Of a stretch of DNA of 38,851 bases, positions 15,553 through 24,632 are shown in pieces. The stretch lies in contig NZ_JAAEAH010000088.1 in assembly GCF_010998615.1 (NCBI RefSeq), positions 1 to 38,851 of the forward strand, given 5' to 3'. Within the stretch, counting starts at the first letter, position 1, and each line of letters begins with the position of its first letter. A program made the translations under genes and the position numbers. The DNA is from Myxococcus sp. CA023. Its GTDB lineage: Bacteria > Myxococcota > Myxococcia > Myxococcales > Myxococcaceae. The notes under the pieces are model-generated. The model worked only from the letters and a program-made list of their open reading frames with translations. It made no database searches and had not been told where the DNA came from.

Positions 15553-18360
15553 TCAGTTGCCCAGCCCCCTGAGCAACGTGCGGACCTCTTCGGCGGAAGA
15601 CCCCGTCGGTTCCAGCAACAAGTACTGCTTGTAGGCGTCGGCCGCCTGGGAATTCTTGCCGGTGAACTGTAGCGCCATGCCCAGCGACAGCCAGGCACGG
15701 GCGTTGGAGTCTTCTTCCTTGACGACCTCCTGCAACAGCTTGGCCGCCTCGCGGTAGGCCCCGTCCGTGGTGAAGCCGTTCACCAGCGCGATGCCCAGGC
15801 CCGCCTTCGCCTCCGTGGCCGTCGGCTTGAGCGCCAGCGCCTTGCGATAGCTTCCCGCCGCCGACCGGAACCGCTGACTGACGACGGCCGCCCTCGCCTG
15901 CTTCACCAGCGTGGCGAACTCGACCTCCGGATCCACGGCGGGCGCCGACGGAGGGGTGGTCTCGGTGGGTGTCGCCTCGGGCGGCTTCGGCGCCTCGGCA
16001 ATGGCCGTGCCCGCATCCGGTGTAGCGGCGGGCGGCTCCGGCTGAGTCTCAGGGGCCTTGGCCGTGGCCGCCTCGAGCGGTGGCGCCTTCTCCGGAGGTG
16101 GCGTCTGCCTGGCGTCGTCGTTCACGGGCGCCTGCGTCTCCACCACGGGAGGCTTCGACGGAGGCGTCTCCGACGGACCGCTCCCCGTCCCCACGACAAC
16201 GGCCGCGACCGCGCCGATGAGGACCACCGCCGCGCCGATGATGAGCCCGGTGCGATTGGAACGACCCGCATTGGCCACGGCTGCGTCACTGGTGTGAGTG
16301 GCCGCCGGCTTCCTTTCGGCCGACTGCACGGAAGAAGCGGGCGTCGCGGGCGCAACCGGGGCGGCGTCCGCTGACTTCACGGGCGTGGCGACTCCGGCGT
16401 CCGTGGGCTTCGCGGATGCATCCGGGGCGGCCTCCCCGGGCGTCACGGGCGCGGCATCGACCGGCGTCGCGGGCGCGGTGGCGGCCGGCTCGGCGGGCTG
16501 CGTCTCCACGACAGACGGAGCCTGCACCGGGGATGCGAGAAACGGTTCGACCGTGCTGGCCAGTGGCGCGCTGGGCGTGGGCGGCTCGGCGGACAGTTCG
16601 GGCACGCCGTGGCCCGAATAGGGCGGCAGCGCGAGTTGGGGCGTGGCGGGGACCTCTTCGGCCACGAACTCCGCATCGACCTGCACTGGCGGGATGGGCG
16701 GCGCCACGTAGCCGCTGCCACTCACCAGCGTCACCTCGGATGACGGCGGTGCCGGCGTCGGCGGGGGCACGGGTGGGAACGGATTGGGTGCCACGGCCGC
16801 GCCACCGAAGATGGGCGCACGCGACGAGGGCGCGGGCTCGAAGGCGGGCGCGCTCGCGGCGAAGGCGGAGGAGGCGGCGCCATGGGCCCGCGGCGTGTGC
16901 GACCAGCCAGAGCCCGGCCCCCACGTAGTGGGCGCGCTGATGCCCTCGGTGTCCACCCGGCTCCAGTCCAGCAGCAGGCTGCGACGCGCGTGCTCCACGG
17001 CGCGATGGGCCGGTGGCGGCTCGACCAGGAACGCCGAAGCCTCCTGCGCGGGGACCTCCGGGACCGGCTCGGTCACCGGAACTTCGGGCGTGTACTCAGG
17101 CGTGTCCGAGCGCTTGGGCCGCGCGTGGAAGACGACCACGTTGGCGGGCTGCGCAGGCGCGGCGGTCGGCGGCGCGGCCGGCTCGTCCTCCACGCCCGCG
17201 GGAGGTGCGAGCACGCTCTGTGGCATGGGCCGCGGAGAAGGCTCCGGCGCGGCGGCCACGGGCTCGGGGGCCGCTTCGGGAACGGCGGCTTCGGGAACCG
17301 GCTGCGGCGGGCTCTCCGGCGCGGGAGGCGCGGGCTCCACGGTCGCGCTGGCGGGCGGCGCCGTGTTGAGCCACTGCTCGATGCCAGGCTTGCTGCTCTG
17401 CACCGGCTCCAGCGGCGCGTTGCCCAGCTCGCGGATGAGGCCCTCGAAGTACAGCTTGCTGATGATGCCCAGCGCGGCCAGGTCCTCGAAGTCCGAGTCC
17501 TCCACCACGCGGCTCAACGCACGCTTGCCGTCGAAGAGCCGCAGGAGTCCGTTCACCTCGTCCGGAATCTCCGACAGGCGGTCGGCGAGCTGGTGGTAGT
17601 CAATCTCGAACACCGTCTCGAGCGGCGGCAGCTGCTCAAGCATGCGGCCCCACTCGTCGAGGCGGCGCATGCCCTCCATCAGCAGGCCCTGCGTGGAGAT
17701 TTCGATGCGCTCCGGACGGTCCAGCGCGCTGAACTGCACCTCGAACTGGCCCTCGAAGGTGTTCAGCATCCGGTAGAAAGCGTTCTCGCCCTTGAGCCGT
17801 CCCAGCTCCGCGTCGATGACGCGTCCGTCCTTGAAGTAGACGGTGCCGGTGCGCTCGCCCTGGATGTTGATGAGGCCCGTCTTGCGGCCAATCTCGAAGG
17901 TCTGCACCAGGTCCACCACGCCCATGTCGGCGAGGCTGCCGGCGAAACCGCCCTTCGTCGTCTCCCGCTTCTCGATCCTCTCCTTCTCCGCCTTCTGGAG
18001 GATCATCTTCACGCGGGTGACGATCTCTTTGATGTAGATCGGCTTGGTCAGGTAGTCGTCACCGCCAAGCTCCAGGCCGCGCACCTTGAACTCGACCGAC
18101 TTCTGACTCGTCAGGAAGACGAACGGGATGAACTTGAAGCGTTCGTCGGACTTGAGCGTCTTGCACAGCTCGAAGCCGTCCATCTCCGGCATCTTCGTGT
18201 CCGCGAGCACGAGGTCCGGAGGGCTGATCTGGACCTTCTCGAGCGCATCCTTGCCGTGAATGGCCGTCGTCACGGAGAAGCCAGCCTTCTTCAGGCTGAC
18301 CTCCATGACCCGGAGGCTCTTCGCGTCACCATCGACCAGGAGCAGGTGCTGCTTGGCCAC
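15553..18360 (-). CDS. Response regulator with DUF4388 domain, membrane segment and C-terminal TPRs
   Basis: A 935-residue multidomain protein. The receiver covers residues 1-120 with acidic Asp10/Asp12, phosphoacceptor Asp54 (LADTKMPEMDG), Thr84 and Lys106, all present. A DUF4388 (PATAN) domain follows at about 135-225 (GSLADMGVVDLVQTFEIGRK, then GTVYFKDGRVIDAELG). Next is a helical region to about 315, then about 390 residues rich in Pro and Ala. One TM segment lies near 705-725 (GLIIGAAVVLIGAVAAVVVG). The C-terminal 130 residues form TPRs (AAGSYRKALALKP; AWLSLGMALQFTGKNSQAADAYKQYL). If the receiver is cytoplasmic, the TPRs are outside. The start is GTG 18360 with AAAGG upstream and a candidate promoter at 18409-18438. 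It may pair functionally with the next upstream gene, which shares DUF4388 and TPR modules (inference). Confidence 0.9.
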   Translation of the reverse strand: MAKQHLLLVDGDAKSLRVMEVSLKKAGFSVTTAIHGKDALEKVQISPPDLVLADTKMPEMDGFELCKTLKSDERFKFIPFVFLTSQKSVEFKVRGLELGGDDYLTKPIYIKEIVTRVKMILQKAEKERIEKRETTKGGFAGSLADMGVVDLVQTFEIGRKTGLINIQGERTGTVYFKDGRVIDAELGRLKGENAFYRMLNTFEGQFEVQFSALDRPERIEISTQGLLMEGMRRLDEWGRMLEQLPPLETVFEIDYHQLADRLSEIPDEVNGLLRLFDGKRALSRVVEDSDFEDLAALGIISKLYFEGLIRELGNAPLEPVQSSKPGIEQWLNTAPPASATVEPAPPAPESPPQPVPEAAVPEAAPEPVAAAPEPSPRPMPQSVLAPPAGVEDEPAAPPTAAPAQPANVVVFHARPKRSDTPEYTPEVPVTEPVPEVPAQEASAFLVEPPPAHRAVEHARRSLLLDWSRVDTEGISAPTTWGPGSGWSHTPRAHGAASSAFAASAPAFEPAPSSRAPIFGGAAVAPNPFPPVPPPTPAPPSSEVTLVSGSGYVAPPIPPVQVDAEFVAEEVPATPQLALPPYSGHGVPELSAEPPTPSAPLASTVEPFLASPVQAPSVVETQPAEPAATAPATPVDAAPVTPGEAAPDASAKPTDAGVATPVKSADAAPVAPATPASSVQSAERKPAATHTSDAAVANAGRSNRTGLIIGAAVVLIGAVAAVVVGTGSGPSETPPSKPPVVETQAPVNDDARQTPPPEKAPPLEAATAKAPETQPEPPAATPDAGTAIAEAPKPPEATPTETTPPSAPAVDPEVEFATLVKQARAAVVSQRFRSAAGSYRKALALKPTATEAKAGLGIALVNGFTTDGAYREAAKLLQEVVKEEDSNARAWLSLGMALQFTGKNSQAADAYKQYLLLEPTGSSAEEVRTLLRGLGN

Positions 18361-18408
18361 GTTCCATGCCTTTCGTCACTGCAGACGGCCCAGGGAGCCT
18401 GACGCGGG

Positions 18409-18438
18409 AGCATCCTGCCCGCTTTCCAGGCGTGTCAA
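18409..18438 (-). promoter_or_regulatory. Candidate sigma-70 promoter for the response regulator gene
   Basis: On the minus strand a perfect TTGACA (18438-18433) is followed after 18 bp by GATGCT (18414-18409). Transcription would begin near 18402, giving a leader of about 42 nt before GTG 18360. The -10 is only a three-of-six match. Confidence 0.45.
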
Positions 18439-18558
18439 TGGCTGGGCCGGTGGAGAACCTGGCTGGCCTCCTGCTGGACAGGCGGCTCGAATCAGGTGCG
18501 GGGGAGAGTCAAATCGGGCCGGGCTGAAGCACCCGTACCCAGTGTGAGGCCTGCCGCG

Positions 18559-21500
18559 TCAGCGGAAGAAGCCTCCCTTCTTCGGAGGGTTCTTCCTGCG
18601 CATGTCGATGAGCCGCAGCTCCTGGTTCGCCTCCAGGTGCTTGGGGTTGGCGCGCACGGCCTCGCGGAAGCAACGCTCCGCGCGGTCCATGTCGCCTTCG
18701 ACCCGGGCGATGACGCCGAGCTGGTAGTGCGCCCGATCACAATTCGGGTCGGCGCGCACCGCGTCCGCCATCATCTGCTTGGCCTTGGCCATGTCCGCCT
18801 TGCGCGCCGGGTCCATGTAGATGGCCCAGGCCCGAGCCGCCAGATACAGGGGCTTGGGTTCCAGCGCGTGGGCGCGGTCGTAGTGGTCGGAGGCCGTGGT
18901 GAAGTCGCGCTTGCGGAAGAAGACCTCGCCCATCTTGTAGAGGTCGTCGGCGTTGCTGTCGGCGCGGCCCTGCGGGCGGAGTACCGGAGCCGTCGGTGCG
19001 GACGCGGGCGGCTTGGGCAGGGTCTGCTGGGCCTGGAGGTTCTGCTGGTACGTCTTGCGCCGGGTGTCGTCGTAGAGGACCTCGTAGGCCTCTCGGATGG
19101 CTTCGAACACGGCGGTGATCTTCGGCGCCATGTGAGGCAGCGACGGCGGCAGGCGGTCCGGATGGAAGATCTTGGCCAGGTTGAGGAAGGCGGTCTTCAC
19201 CTGGTCGCGCGAGGCATCCTGCGAAACGCCGAGCACGTAGAAGTGGTCTCGCTTGGCCTGGACGTCCGCGAAGCGCTGCTCGAGCTGCTGGGCCAGGCGG
19301 GCCTCGTCGGGCCTGGGGGGCTCGGAGGCCGCGGGAGCCGGGGCGGCGGGTTCGCTCGTGGACGCGGGCGTGGCGCCCGGTGCGGAGGGCGGGCGCCCAC
19401 CGAGGACACCCATGTTCTCCATGGCGCGGCGCAAGAGACGCTGCCGCCGGAGCTTTGCTGCCTCGTCGGGGTTGGAGGGATCTGCCGCCAAGTCGTCCTC
19501 GTCAAAGTCCCAGTCGTCCAGGTCTCCGGACGGCTCGTCCCAGTCAGTCTGGCCAGTTGGCCATGAGTTGTCACCGGGGAAGGCCCCCGATGAATCTGGT
19601 GCTACCGGTTCGATGGTCGCCTCGACAATGGCCTCGACAGGAGGCTCGTCGAAATCGACGTTCGCCTGATTGACATCCGAGCGGACGAGCGACTCCAGGT
19701 GCGTATCGACCTGGAGGAGCGCGGCTTCGAACGACGCTGTCAGGGTGTCGGCGCCCTCGTCCTTGTCGAAGGCGACGATGCGCCAGAGGTCCTCGTCCCC
19801 TGTCTTGGGTGCGGCCGAGCGCGGCGGCGGCGCGGACGGTTGGGTGGCCCAGCTGGCATCGTCCTCCTCGTCGGGGGTCGCCTCCAGCAGGATGTCCGCG
19901 TCGTCTTCGGCGACAGGCGTGAGGACCGGAGGTTCGCCCGCGGCGGGACGGGACGCAGGAGCGGGCAGTGGCTCGGCGACGGCCCAAAGTTCGGGCTCGG
20001 GTTCGACTTCCAGCAGCGGGAGTTCCGACTCGGTGTCGGACGCAGCGCTGAGGGAGATGGCCTCGGCGTGCCACTGCTCGTCCTGGACGGGGACGCGGTC
20101 CTGCGTCCGCGTGGGCGGTGTGGACTGGGGCGGCTCGTCCGCGAGCCATGGCTCGAGCGGCTGGGACTTCGAGCGGCGCCGGGCCTCCTCCATGTCGTGG
20201 AGGAGCTCGGCCTGGGCCTTCTGCCGGGCGACACGGAGGGCGTCCGCGCTTTCGGGCAGAACGGCCAGGTCCAGGTCGGATGCACCGGCGTTCTGGACGG
20301 AGTCAGCCCAGGAATCCGCCTCGGAGGGCTGAGCGGGAAGCTCGGTGAGCAGGATGTCGCCCACATCGAGCGTGAGGGCCTCGACGTCCTCGGCCGCGAG
20401 TTCGGGGATGGAGATGGACTGCGTGGGCTCTTCGGAGGGACGGCCTTCGTCTGCCTGACGGGCCTGCTCGGCGGCTCGAGCTTCCTTGCCGCGACGGACA
20501 GCATCGGCACGGCGGCGTTCGACCTCCAGGCGCAGTTCTTCGGCCTGGCGGGCTTCTTCGGCCTGGCGGGCCTCTGCCTCGACGCGCGCGACCTCGGCGA
20601 GACGGGCCTCCTCTGCGGCCCAGATCTCCTCCGCGCGGCGGGCTTCTCTCGCAAGGCGGGCGGACTCCGCGAGACGGCGCTCCTCGATGAGGCGAGCTTC
20701 TTCGGCAAGGCGTTCTGCCTCGAGCCGAGCCTCTTCCGCGAGGCGGGCCTCCTCCGCAAGCCGCTCCGCCTCTTCCGCCAGGCGTTCTGCCTCGAGCCGA
20801 GCGGCCTCCGCACGCTGCGCCTCTTCCGCAAGGCGGCGCTCTTCTTCGAGGCGCGCTTCTTCGGCGAGACGGGCCTCTTCCGCGAGGCGGCGCTCCTCTT
20901 CGAGACGAGCTTCTTCGGCGAGACGGGCCTCTTCCGCGAGGCGGCGCTCTTCTTCGAGGCGAGCTTCTTCGGCGAGACGGGCCTCTTCTTCGAGGCGCGC
21001 TTCTTCCGCTACGCGGGCCTCTTCAGCCAGACGACGCTCTTCTTCAAGGCGGGCCTCTTCCGCGAGCCGAGCCTCTTCTGCGAGCCGAGCCTCTTCCGCC
21101 AGACGACGCTCTTCTTCGAGCCGCTCCGTCTCGTCGGCCAGACGACGCTCTTCTTCGAGTCGAGCTTCTTCGGCGAGACGGGCCTCTTCCGCGAGCCGAG
21201 CCTCTTCTGCAAGGCGGCGTTCTTCTTCAGCCCGAGCTTCTTCGGCGAGACGGGCTTCTTCCGCCAGCCGAGCTTCTTCCGCGAGCCGAGCCTCTTCAGC
21301 CAGGCGAGCTTCTTCGGCGAGGCGCGCCGCCTCAAGTAGAGCCGCTTCTGCCAGACGAGCTTCCTCCGCCAGACGCTCCGCCTCTAGCTGGGCCTCTTCC
21401 GCGAGACGACGCTCCTCTTCAAGGCGCGCTTCTTCTGCCAGCCGGGCCTCTTCCGCGAGACGAACCTCCTCCGCCAGACGACGCTCTTGTTCAAGGCGGC

Positions 21501-23673
21501 GTTCTTCTTCAAGACGCGCCTCTTCCGCCAGGCGGCGCTCCTCTTCGAGCCGCGCTTCTTCCGCCAGCCGAGCCTCTTCCGCGAGCCGGGCCTCTTCGGC
21601 CAGTCGGGCCTCTTCGGCCAAGCGCCGCTCTTCTTCGAGCCGAGCCTCTTCGGCCAAGCGCGCTTCTTCGGCTACGCGAGCCTCTTCTGCGAGCCGAGCC
21701 TCTTCTGCGAGCCGGGCCTCTTCTGCGAGCCGAGCCTCTTCTGCGAGCCGAGCCTCTTCGGCGAGACGGGCCTCTTCCGCGAGCCGAGCCTCTTCCGCAA
21801 GGCGGCGCTCTTCTTCGAGGCGAGCTTCTTCGGCGAGACGGGCCTCTTCCGCGAGGCGAGCTTCTTCGGCGAGACGGGCCTCTTCCGCGAGGCGAGCTTC
21901 TTCGGCGAGCCGCGCCTCTTCAGCTAGGCGCTCCTCTTCGAGTCGAGCCTCTTCAGCCAGCCGAGCCTCTTCAGCCAGCCGAGCCTCTTCCGCGAGCCGA
22001 GCCTCCTCCGCGAGACGCCGTTCCTCTTCAGCAAGGCGCTCCGCCTCAAGCCGAGCTACCTCTGCGAGCCGGGCCTCTTCCGCCAGCCGGGCCTCTTCAG
22101 CCAAGCGCACTTCTGCAGCGAGCCGAGCCTCTTCCGCGAGCCGACGCTCCTCTTCAAGGCGCGCTTCCTCTGCCAGCCGGGCCTCTTCCGCGAGGCGGCG
22201 CTCTTCTTCGAGGCGAGCTTCTTCGGCGAGACGGGCTTCTTCTGCCAGCCGAGCCTCTTCCGCGAGCCGGGCCTCTTCGGCCAGGCGGCGCTCCTCTTCG
22301 AGCCGCGCCTCTTCCGCCAAGCGGGCTTCTTCCGCCAGCCGAGCCTCTTCGGCGAGACGGGCCTCTTCCGCCAGCCGAGCCTCTTCCGCGAGACGGGCCT
22401 CTTCCGCAAGGCGGCGCTCTTCTTCGAGGCGCGCTTCTTCGGCGAGACGGGCCTCTTCCGCGAGGCGGCGCTCTTCTTCGAGGCGCGCTTCTTCGGCGAG
22501 ACGGGCCTCTTCTGCCAGCCGAGCCTCTTCTGCCAGCCGAGCCTCTTCCGCGAGGCGGCGCTCTTCTTCGAGGCGAGCTTCTTCGGCGAGCCGAGCCTCT
22601 TCGGCCAGGCGGCGCTCCGCCTCGAGCCGAGCCTCTTCGGCAAGACGCGCCTCTTCCGCGAGACGCCGTTCCTCTTCAGCAAGGCGCTCCGCCTCAAGCA
22701 GAGCCACCTCTGCGAGCCGGGCCTCTTCGGCGAGCCGGGCCTCTTCGGCGAGCCGGGCCTCTTCGGCCACGCGCCGCTCCTCTTCGAGCCGAGCCTCTTC
22801 AGCCAAGCGCGCTTCTTCAGCCAGGCGAGCTTCTTCGGCGAGCCGCGCCTCTTCCGCCATGCGGGCTTCTTCCGCCACACGGCGCTCTTCTTCGAGCCGA
22901 GCCGCCTCAGCGCGTCGAGCGTCTTCCGCCAGGCGCTCCGCCTCAAGCCGAGCCTCCTCCGCCCGCCGCCGCTCCTCTTCGAGCCGCGCCTCCTCCGCTC
23001 TCTGCCGAGCCTCTTCCTCTTCCCGTCGAACCCGCTCGCGCGCCTCCCAGTCCTCCACGGAGAGCGCCTGCACCCATCCCTCGCGCTCCAGCACGAGCAG
23101 CAGCGCTTCCTGCGCGGGCGTCAGCGACTCCGGCTCACGGAACTCCGCCAACGTCTCCAGGAACGCCCGCTCCGAAGCATCCGCGAGCCACGGCCCACAG
23201 GCCTCGACATCCTCGCACCGGAACACCCGCGCCGCCGCGCCGCCATGAATCGGCCCCTCCAGCGCCGCGCGCACCACCCGCACGCCCGCGATGGGCTGAA
23301 ACCCCTCCGCCTCCACCGTCCCCGGTTCGAACGCGGCCTGCTCCGCCAGCGCACTCAACCGCCGGACATGCGCGAGCACCTGCTGCTCCGCCACCACCTC
23401 CGGCACCAGGTTGAACGCCTCCAGCGTCTCCTCGTCCGGAGCCCCTGCCCCGCCCCGCGCCCACAGCGTGTCCAGCGCCTCCGCGTCCAGCAGCCCGGAC
23501 TGGAGCAGGGCCTGCGCCGGGCTCTGGAACCCGAAGCCCAGCTGCGTCCCCACGAGGTTCCCCTCGCGCAGCCACAGCCGGGACTCGCGCCCTCCCGAGG
23601 AAAGCGTGAGCCTCCCGGTGGCGCGGGACTTGTGGGCGGAATAGAGCGCTTCGGCGGCCTGCGACGGGGTCAT
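18559..23673 (-). CDS. Giant helical-repeat protein with DUF4388-like, J-domain and TPR modules
   Basis: A 1704-residue protein. Residues 1-70 look like DUF4388 (AAEALYSAHKSRATGRLTLS, then LWLREGNLVGTQLG). Residues about 210-1077 are an almost unbroken hexapeptide repeat, LAEEAR alternating with LEEERR and LEAER. This is highly charged and helical, and its period of six does not fit a canonical heptad coiled coil. An acidic, Pro/Ala-rich linker follows to about 1470. A J-domain lies at about 1475-1545 with HPD at 1504-1506, so it could stimulate an Hsp70. TPR repeats fill about 1572-1690. The C-terminus ends basic (RRKNPPKKGGFFR). ATG 23673 is chosen because DUF4388 starts there; the frame extends to 23769 across the trmL end. 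The ribosome-binding site is poor and lies in a hairpin loop. No signal peptide or TM segment is seen. The function is unknown. Confidence 0.92.
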   Translation of the reverse strand: MTPSQAAEALYSAHKSRATGRLTLSSGGRESRLWLREGNLVGTQLGFGFQSPAQALLQSGLLDAEALDTLWARGGAGAPDEETLEAFNLVPEVVAEQQVLAHVRRLSALAEQAAFEPGTVEAEGFQPIAGVRVVRAALEGPIHGGAAARVFRCEDVEACGPWLADASERAFLETLAEFREPESLTPAQEALLLVLEREGWVQALSVEDWEARERVRREEEEARQRAEEARLEEERRRAEEARLEAERLAEDARRAEAARLEEERRVAEEARMAEEARLAEEARLAEEARLAEEARLEEERRVAEEARLAEEARLAEEARLAEVALLEAERLAEEERRLAEEARLAEEARLEAERRLAEEARLAEEARLEEERRLAEEARLAEEARLAEEARLAEEARLEEERRLAEEARLAEEARLEEERRLAEEARLAEEARLAEEARLAEEARLAEEARLAEEARLEEERRLAEEARLAEEARLAEEARLAEEARLEEERRLAEEARLAEEARLEEERRLAEEARLAAEVRLAEEARLAEEARLAEVARLEAERLAEEERRLAEEARLAEEARLAEEARLAEEARLEEERLAEEARLAEEARLAEEARLAEEARLAEEARLAEEARLEEERRLAEEARLAEEARLAEEARLAEEARLAEEARLAEEARLAEEARVAEEARLAEEARLEEERRLAEEARLAEEARLAEEARLAEEARLEEERRLAEEARLEEERRLEQERRLAEEVRLAEEARLAEEARLEEERRLAEEAQLEAERLAEEARLAEAALLEAARLAEEARLAEEARLAEEARLAEEARLAEEARAEEERRLAEEARLAEEARLAEEARLEEERRLADETERLEEERRLAEEARLAEEARLAEEARLEEERRLAEEARVAEEARLEEEARLAEEARLEEERRLAEEARLAEEARLEEERRLAEEARLAEEARLEEERRLAEEAQRAEAARLEAERLAEEAERLAEEARLAEEARLEAERLAEEARLIEERRLAESARLAREARRAEEIWAAEEARLAEVARVEAEARQAEEARQAEELRLEVERRRADAVRRGKEARAAEQARQADEGRPSEEPTQSISIPELAAEDVEALTLDVGDILLTELPAQPSEADSWADSVQNAGASDLDLAVLPESADALRVARQKAQAELLHDMEEARRRSKSQPLEPWLADEPPQSTPPTRTQDRVPVQDEQWHAEAISLSAASDTESELPLLEVEPEPELWAVAEPLPAPASRPAAGEPPVLTPVAEDDADILLEATPDEEDDASWATQPSAPPPRSAAPKTGDEDLWRIVAFDKDEGADTLTASFEAALLQVDTHLESLVRSDVNQANVDFDEPPVEAIVEATIEPVAPDSSGAFPGDNSWPTGQTDWDEPSGDLDDWDFDEDDLAADPSNPDEAAKLRRQRLLRRAMENMGVLGGRPPSAPGATPASTSEPAAPAPAASEPPRPDEARLAQQLEQRFADVQAKRDHFYVLGVSQDASRDQVKTAFLNLAKIFHPDRLPPSLPHMAPKITAVFEAIREAYEVLYDDTRRKTYQQNLQAQQTLPKPPASAPTAPVLRPQGRADSNADDLYKMGEVFFRKRDFTTASDHYDRAHALEPKPLYLAARAWAIYMDPARKADMAKAKQMMADAVRADPNCDRAHYQLGVIARVEGDMDRAERCFREAVRANPKHLEANQELRLIDMRRKNPPKKGGFFR
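20440..23045 (-). repeat. Tandem 18-bp coding repeat array (about 2.6 kb)
   Basis: The DNA here is built from 18-bp units encoding the hexapeptides LAEEAR and LEEERR, with scattered five-residue or variant units. Many units are identical or differ at one or two synonymous positions, and blocks of several units recur as longer near-copies. On the plus strand it reads as runs of GCCTCTTC- and GCGAGCCG-type words. The array is inside the giant gene and keeps its frame throughout. Confidence 0.95.
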
Positions 23674-23684
23674 GCGGCGCCGCA

Positions 23685-23701
23685 GTGTAGTCCCTCTACA
23701 C
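23685..23701 (-). promoter_or_regulatory. Inverted repeat just upstream of the giant gene
   Basis: On the minus strand GTGTAG and CTACAC form a perfect six-base pair stem with a five-base loop (AGGGA). It lies between the trmL stop and the ATG at 23673. The loop holds the only Shine-Dalgarno-like sequence, 17 nt from the ATG, which is longer than usual. It could regulate translation or be an operator; neither is shown. Confidence 0.4.
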
Positions 23702-23707
23702 GGCCCC

Positions 23708-24211
23708 TCAACTTGCCGGGGGTGCTTGCCTGCCCGCTCCGGTGAAACGGACCTGTCGCAGGGCCTCATAGGTCCCGATTCCCACCGACGTGGACAGGTT
23801 CAGGCTCCGGCGGTCCTCCAGCATGGGAATGGTGACGGCCGTCCCCGTGCCCCCCTCCATCACCTCCGGCGCCAGCCCGGACACCTCCGAGCCGAACACC
23901 AGGTGGTCCCCCTCCTCGAACCGGGCCTCATACAGGGATGTTTCAGCCCGAGCGGAGAAGAGCCACCGCCGGGCGTCCGGGTAGTCCGCCGCATAGGCCG
24001 CGTAGGTTGGATACAGGCGGAGAAATACCTTGTCCCAGTAGTCCAGCCCCGCCCGCTTGAGCTGCCGGTCGTCAATGGAGAAGCCCAGGGGCTCCACCAG
24101 GATGAGCCGGCAGCCCGTCACGGCGCACAGGCGGGCGACGTTGCCGGTGTTGGGGGGAATCTGGGGAGAAACGAGGACCAGGTGGAGAGGACGCGCCAGG
24201 GGCTCGAGCAT
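23708..24211 (-). CDS. trmL: tRNA (cytidine(34)-2'-O)-methyltransferase
   Basis: A 167-residue SPOUT-family methyltransferase of the TrmL/YibK type, which 2'-O-methylates the wobble base of certain leucine tRNAs. Marks: PLHLVLVSPQIPPNTGNVARLCAVTG near the N-terminus, LILVEPLGFSIDD, LDYWDKV, and the knotted SAM site with LVFGSEVSGLAPEVM and the IPMLEDRRSLNLSTSVGIGTYEALRQ end. The length is normal. It starts 17 bp from the divergent DUF192 gene and ends 35 bp before the giant gene on the same strand. Confidence 0.94.
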   Translation of the reverse strand: MLEPLARPLHLVLVSPQIPPNTGNVARLCAVTGCRLILVEPLGFSIDDRQLKRAGLDYWDKVFLRLYPTYAAYAADYPDARRWLFSARAETSLYEARFEEGDHLVFGSEVSGLAPEVMEGGTGTAVTIPMLEDRRSLNLSTSVGIGTYEALRQVRFTGAGRQAPPAS

Positions 24212-24228
24212 GGGGTAGAAGGCGCTAC

Positions 24229-24585
24229 ATGCGCTGGAAGGTGAACAACGAGACGCGGCAACGGCTGCTGGCGGACCGGGCCGACAAGGCCACCTCGTTC
24301 CTCCAACGGTTCAAGGGACTCATGGGGCGCCGCTCGCTGGAGGTGGGCGAGGGGCTCCATATCGTCCCTTGCAACTCCATCCACACTTTCTTCATGCGCA
24401 TCCCCATTGACGTGCTGTTCCTGGACGCCCAGGGCCGCATCGTCAAGCAGATGCCCGCCCTGCCGCCCTGGCGTGCGACATCCGTGTATTTCCAGTCACG
24501 CTCGGTCCTGGAGCTTCCCGCGGGTGTCCTCGCCGCCAGCGGCACCCAGGAAGGCGATGTGCTGAGCTTCGAGCCGGTTCCTTGA
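24229..24585 (+). CDS. DUF192 family protein
   Basis: A 118-residue DUF192 protein. Family marks are RFKGLMGRRSLEVGEGLHIVP, the SIHTFFMRIPIDVLFLDAQGRIV block and the closing VLELPAGVLAASGTQEGDVL. The family is widespread and its biochemical role is not established; other members are often exported, but this one lacks a signal peptide. It is divergent from trmL with 17 bp between starts. A TAGAAG box ends seven bases before the ATG, so it may act as a -10 for a very short leader or as part of a weak ribosome-binding site (GAAGG). Confidence 0.88.
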   Translation: MRWKVNNETRQRLLADRADKATSFLQRFKGLMGRRSLEVGEGLHIVPCNSIHTFFMRIPIDVLFLDAQGRIVKQMPALPPWRATSVYFQSRSVLELPAGVLAASGTQEGDVLSFEPVP

Positions 24586-24632
24586 GGCCCTGCCCGAAGT
24601 GCCCCTGCCTGTCAGGCCGGGATGCACGAGTT

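Noticed and set aside
20440..23045. The evenly spaced short repeats look a little like a CRISPR array
   Set aside because: The period is 18 bp with no unique spacers, and the units keep a protein frame.
20486..23248. A 920-codon open frame on the plus strand full of RRASSARRASSA-type repeats
   Set aside because: It is the antisense shadow of the hexapeptide repeat. The minus-strand reading has sensible domains on both sides, while this frame has none.
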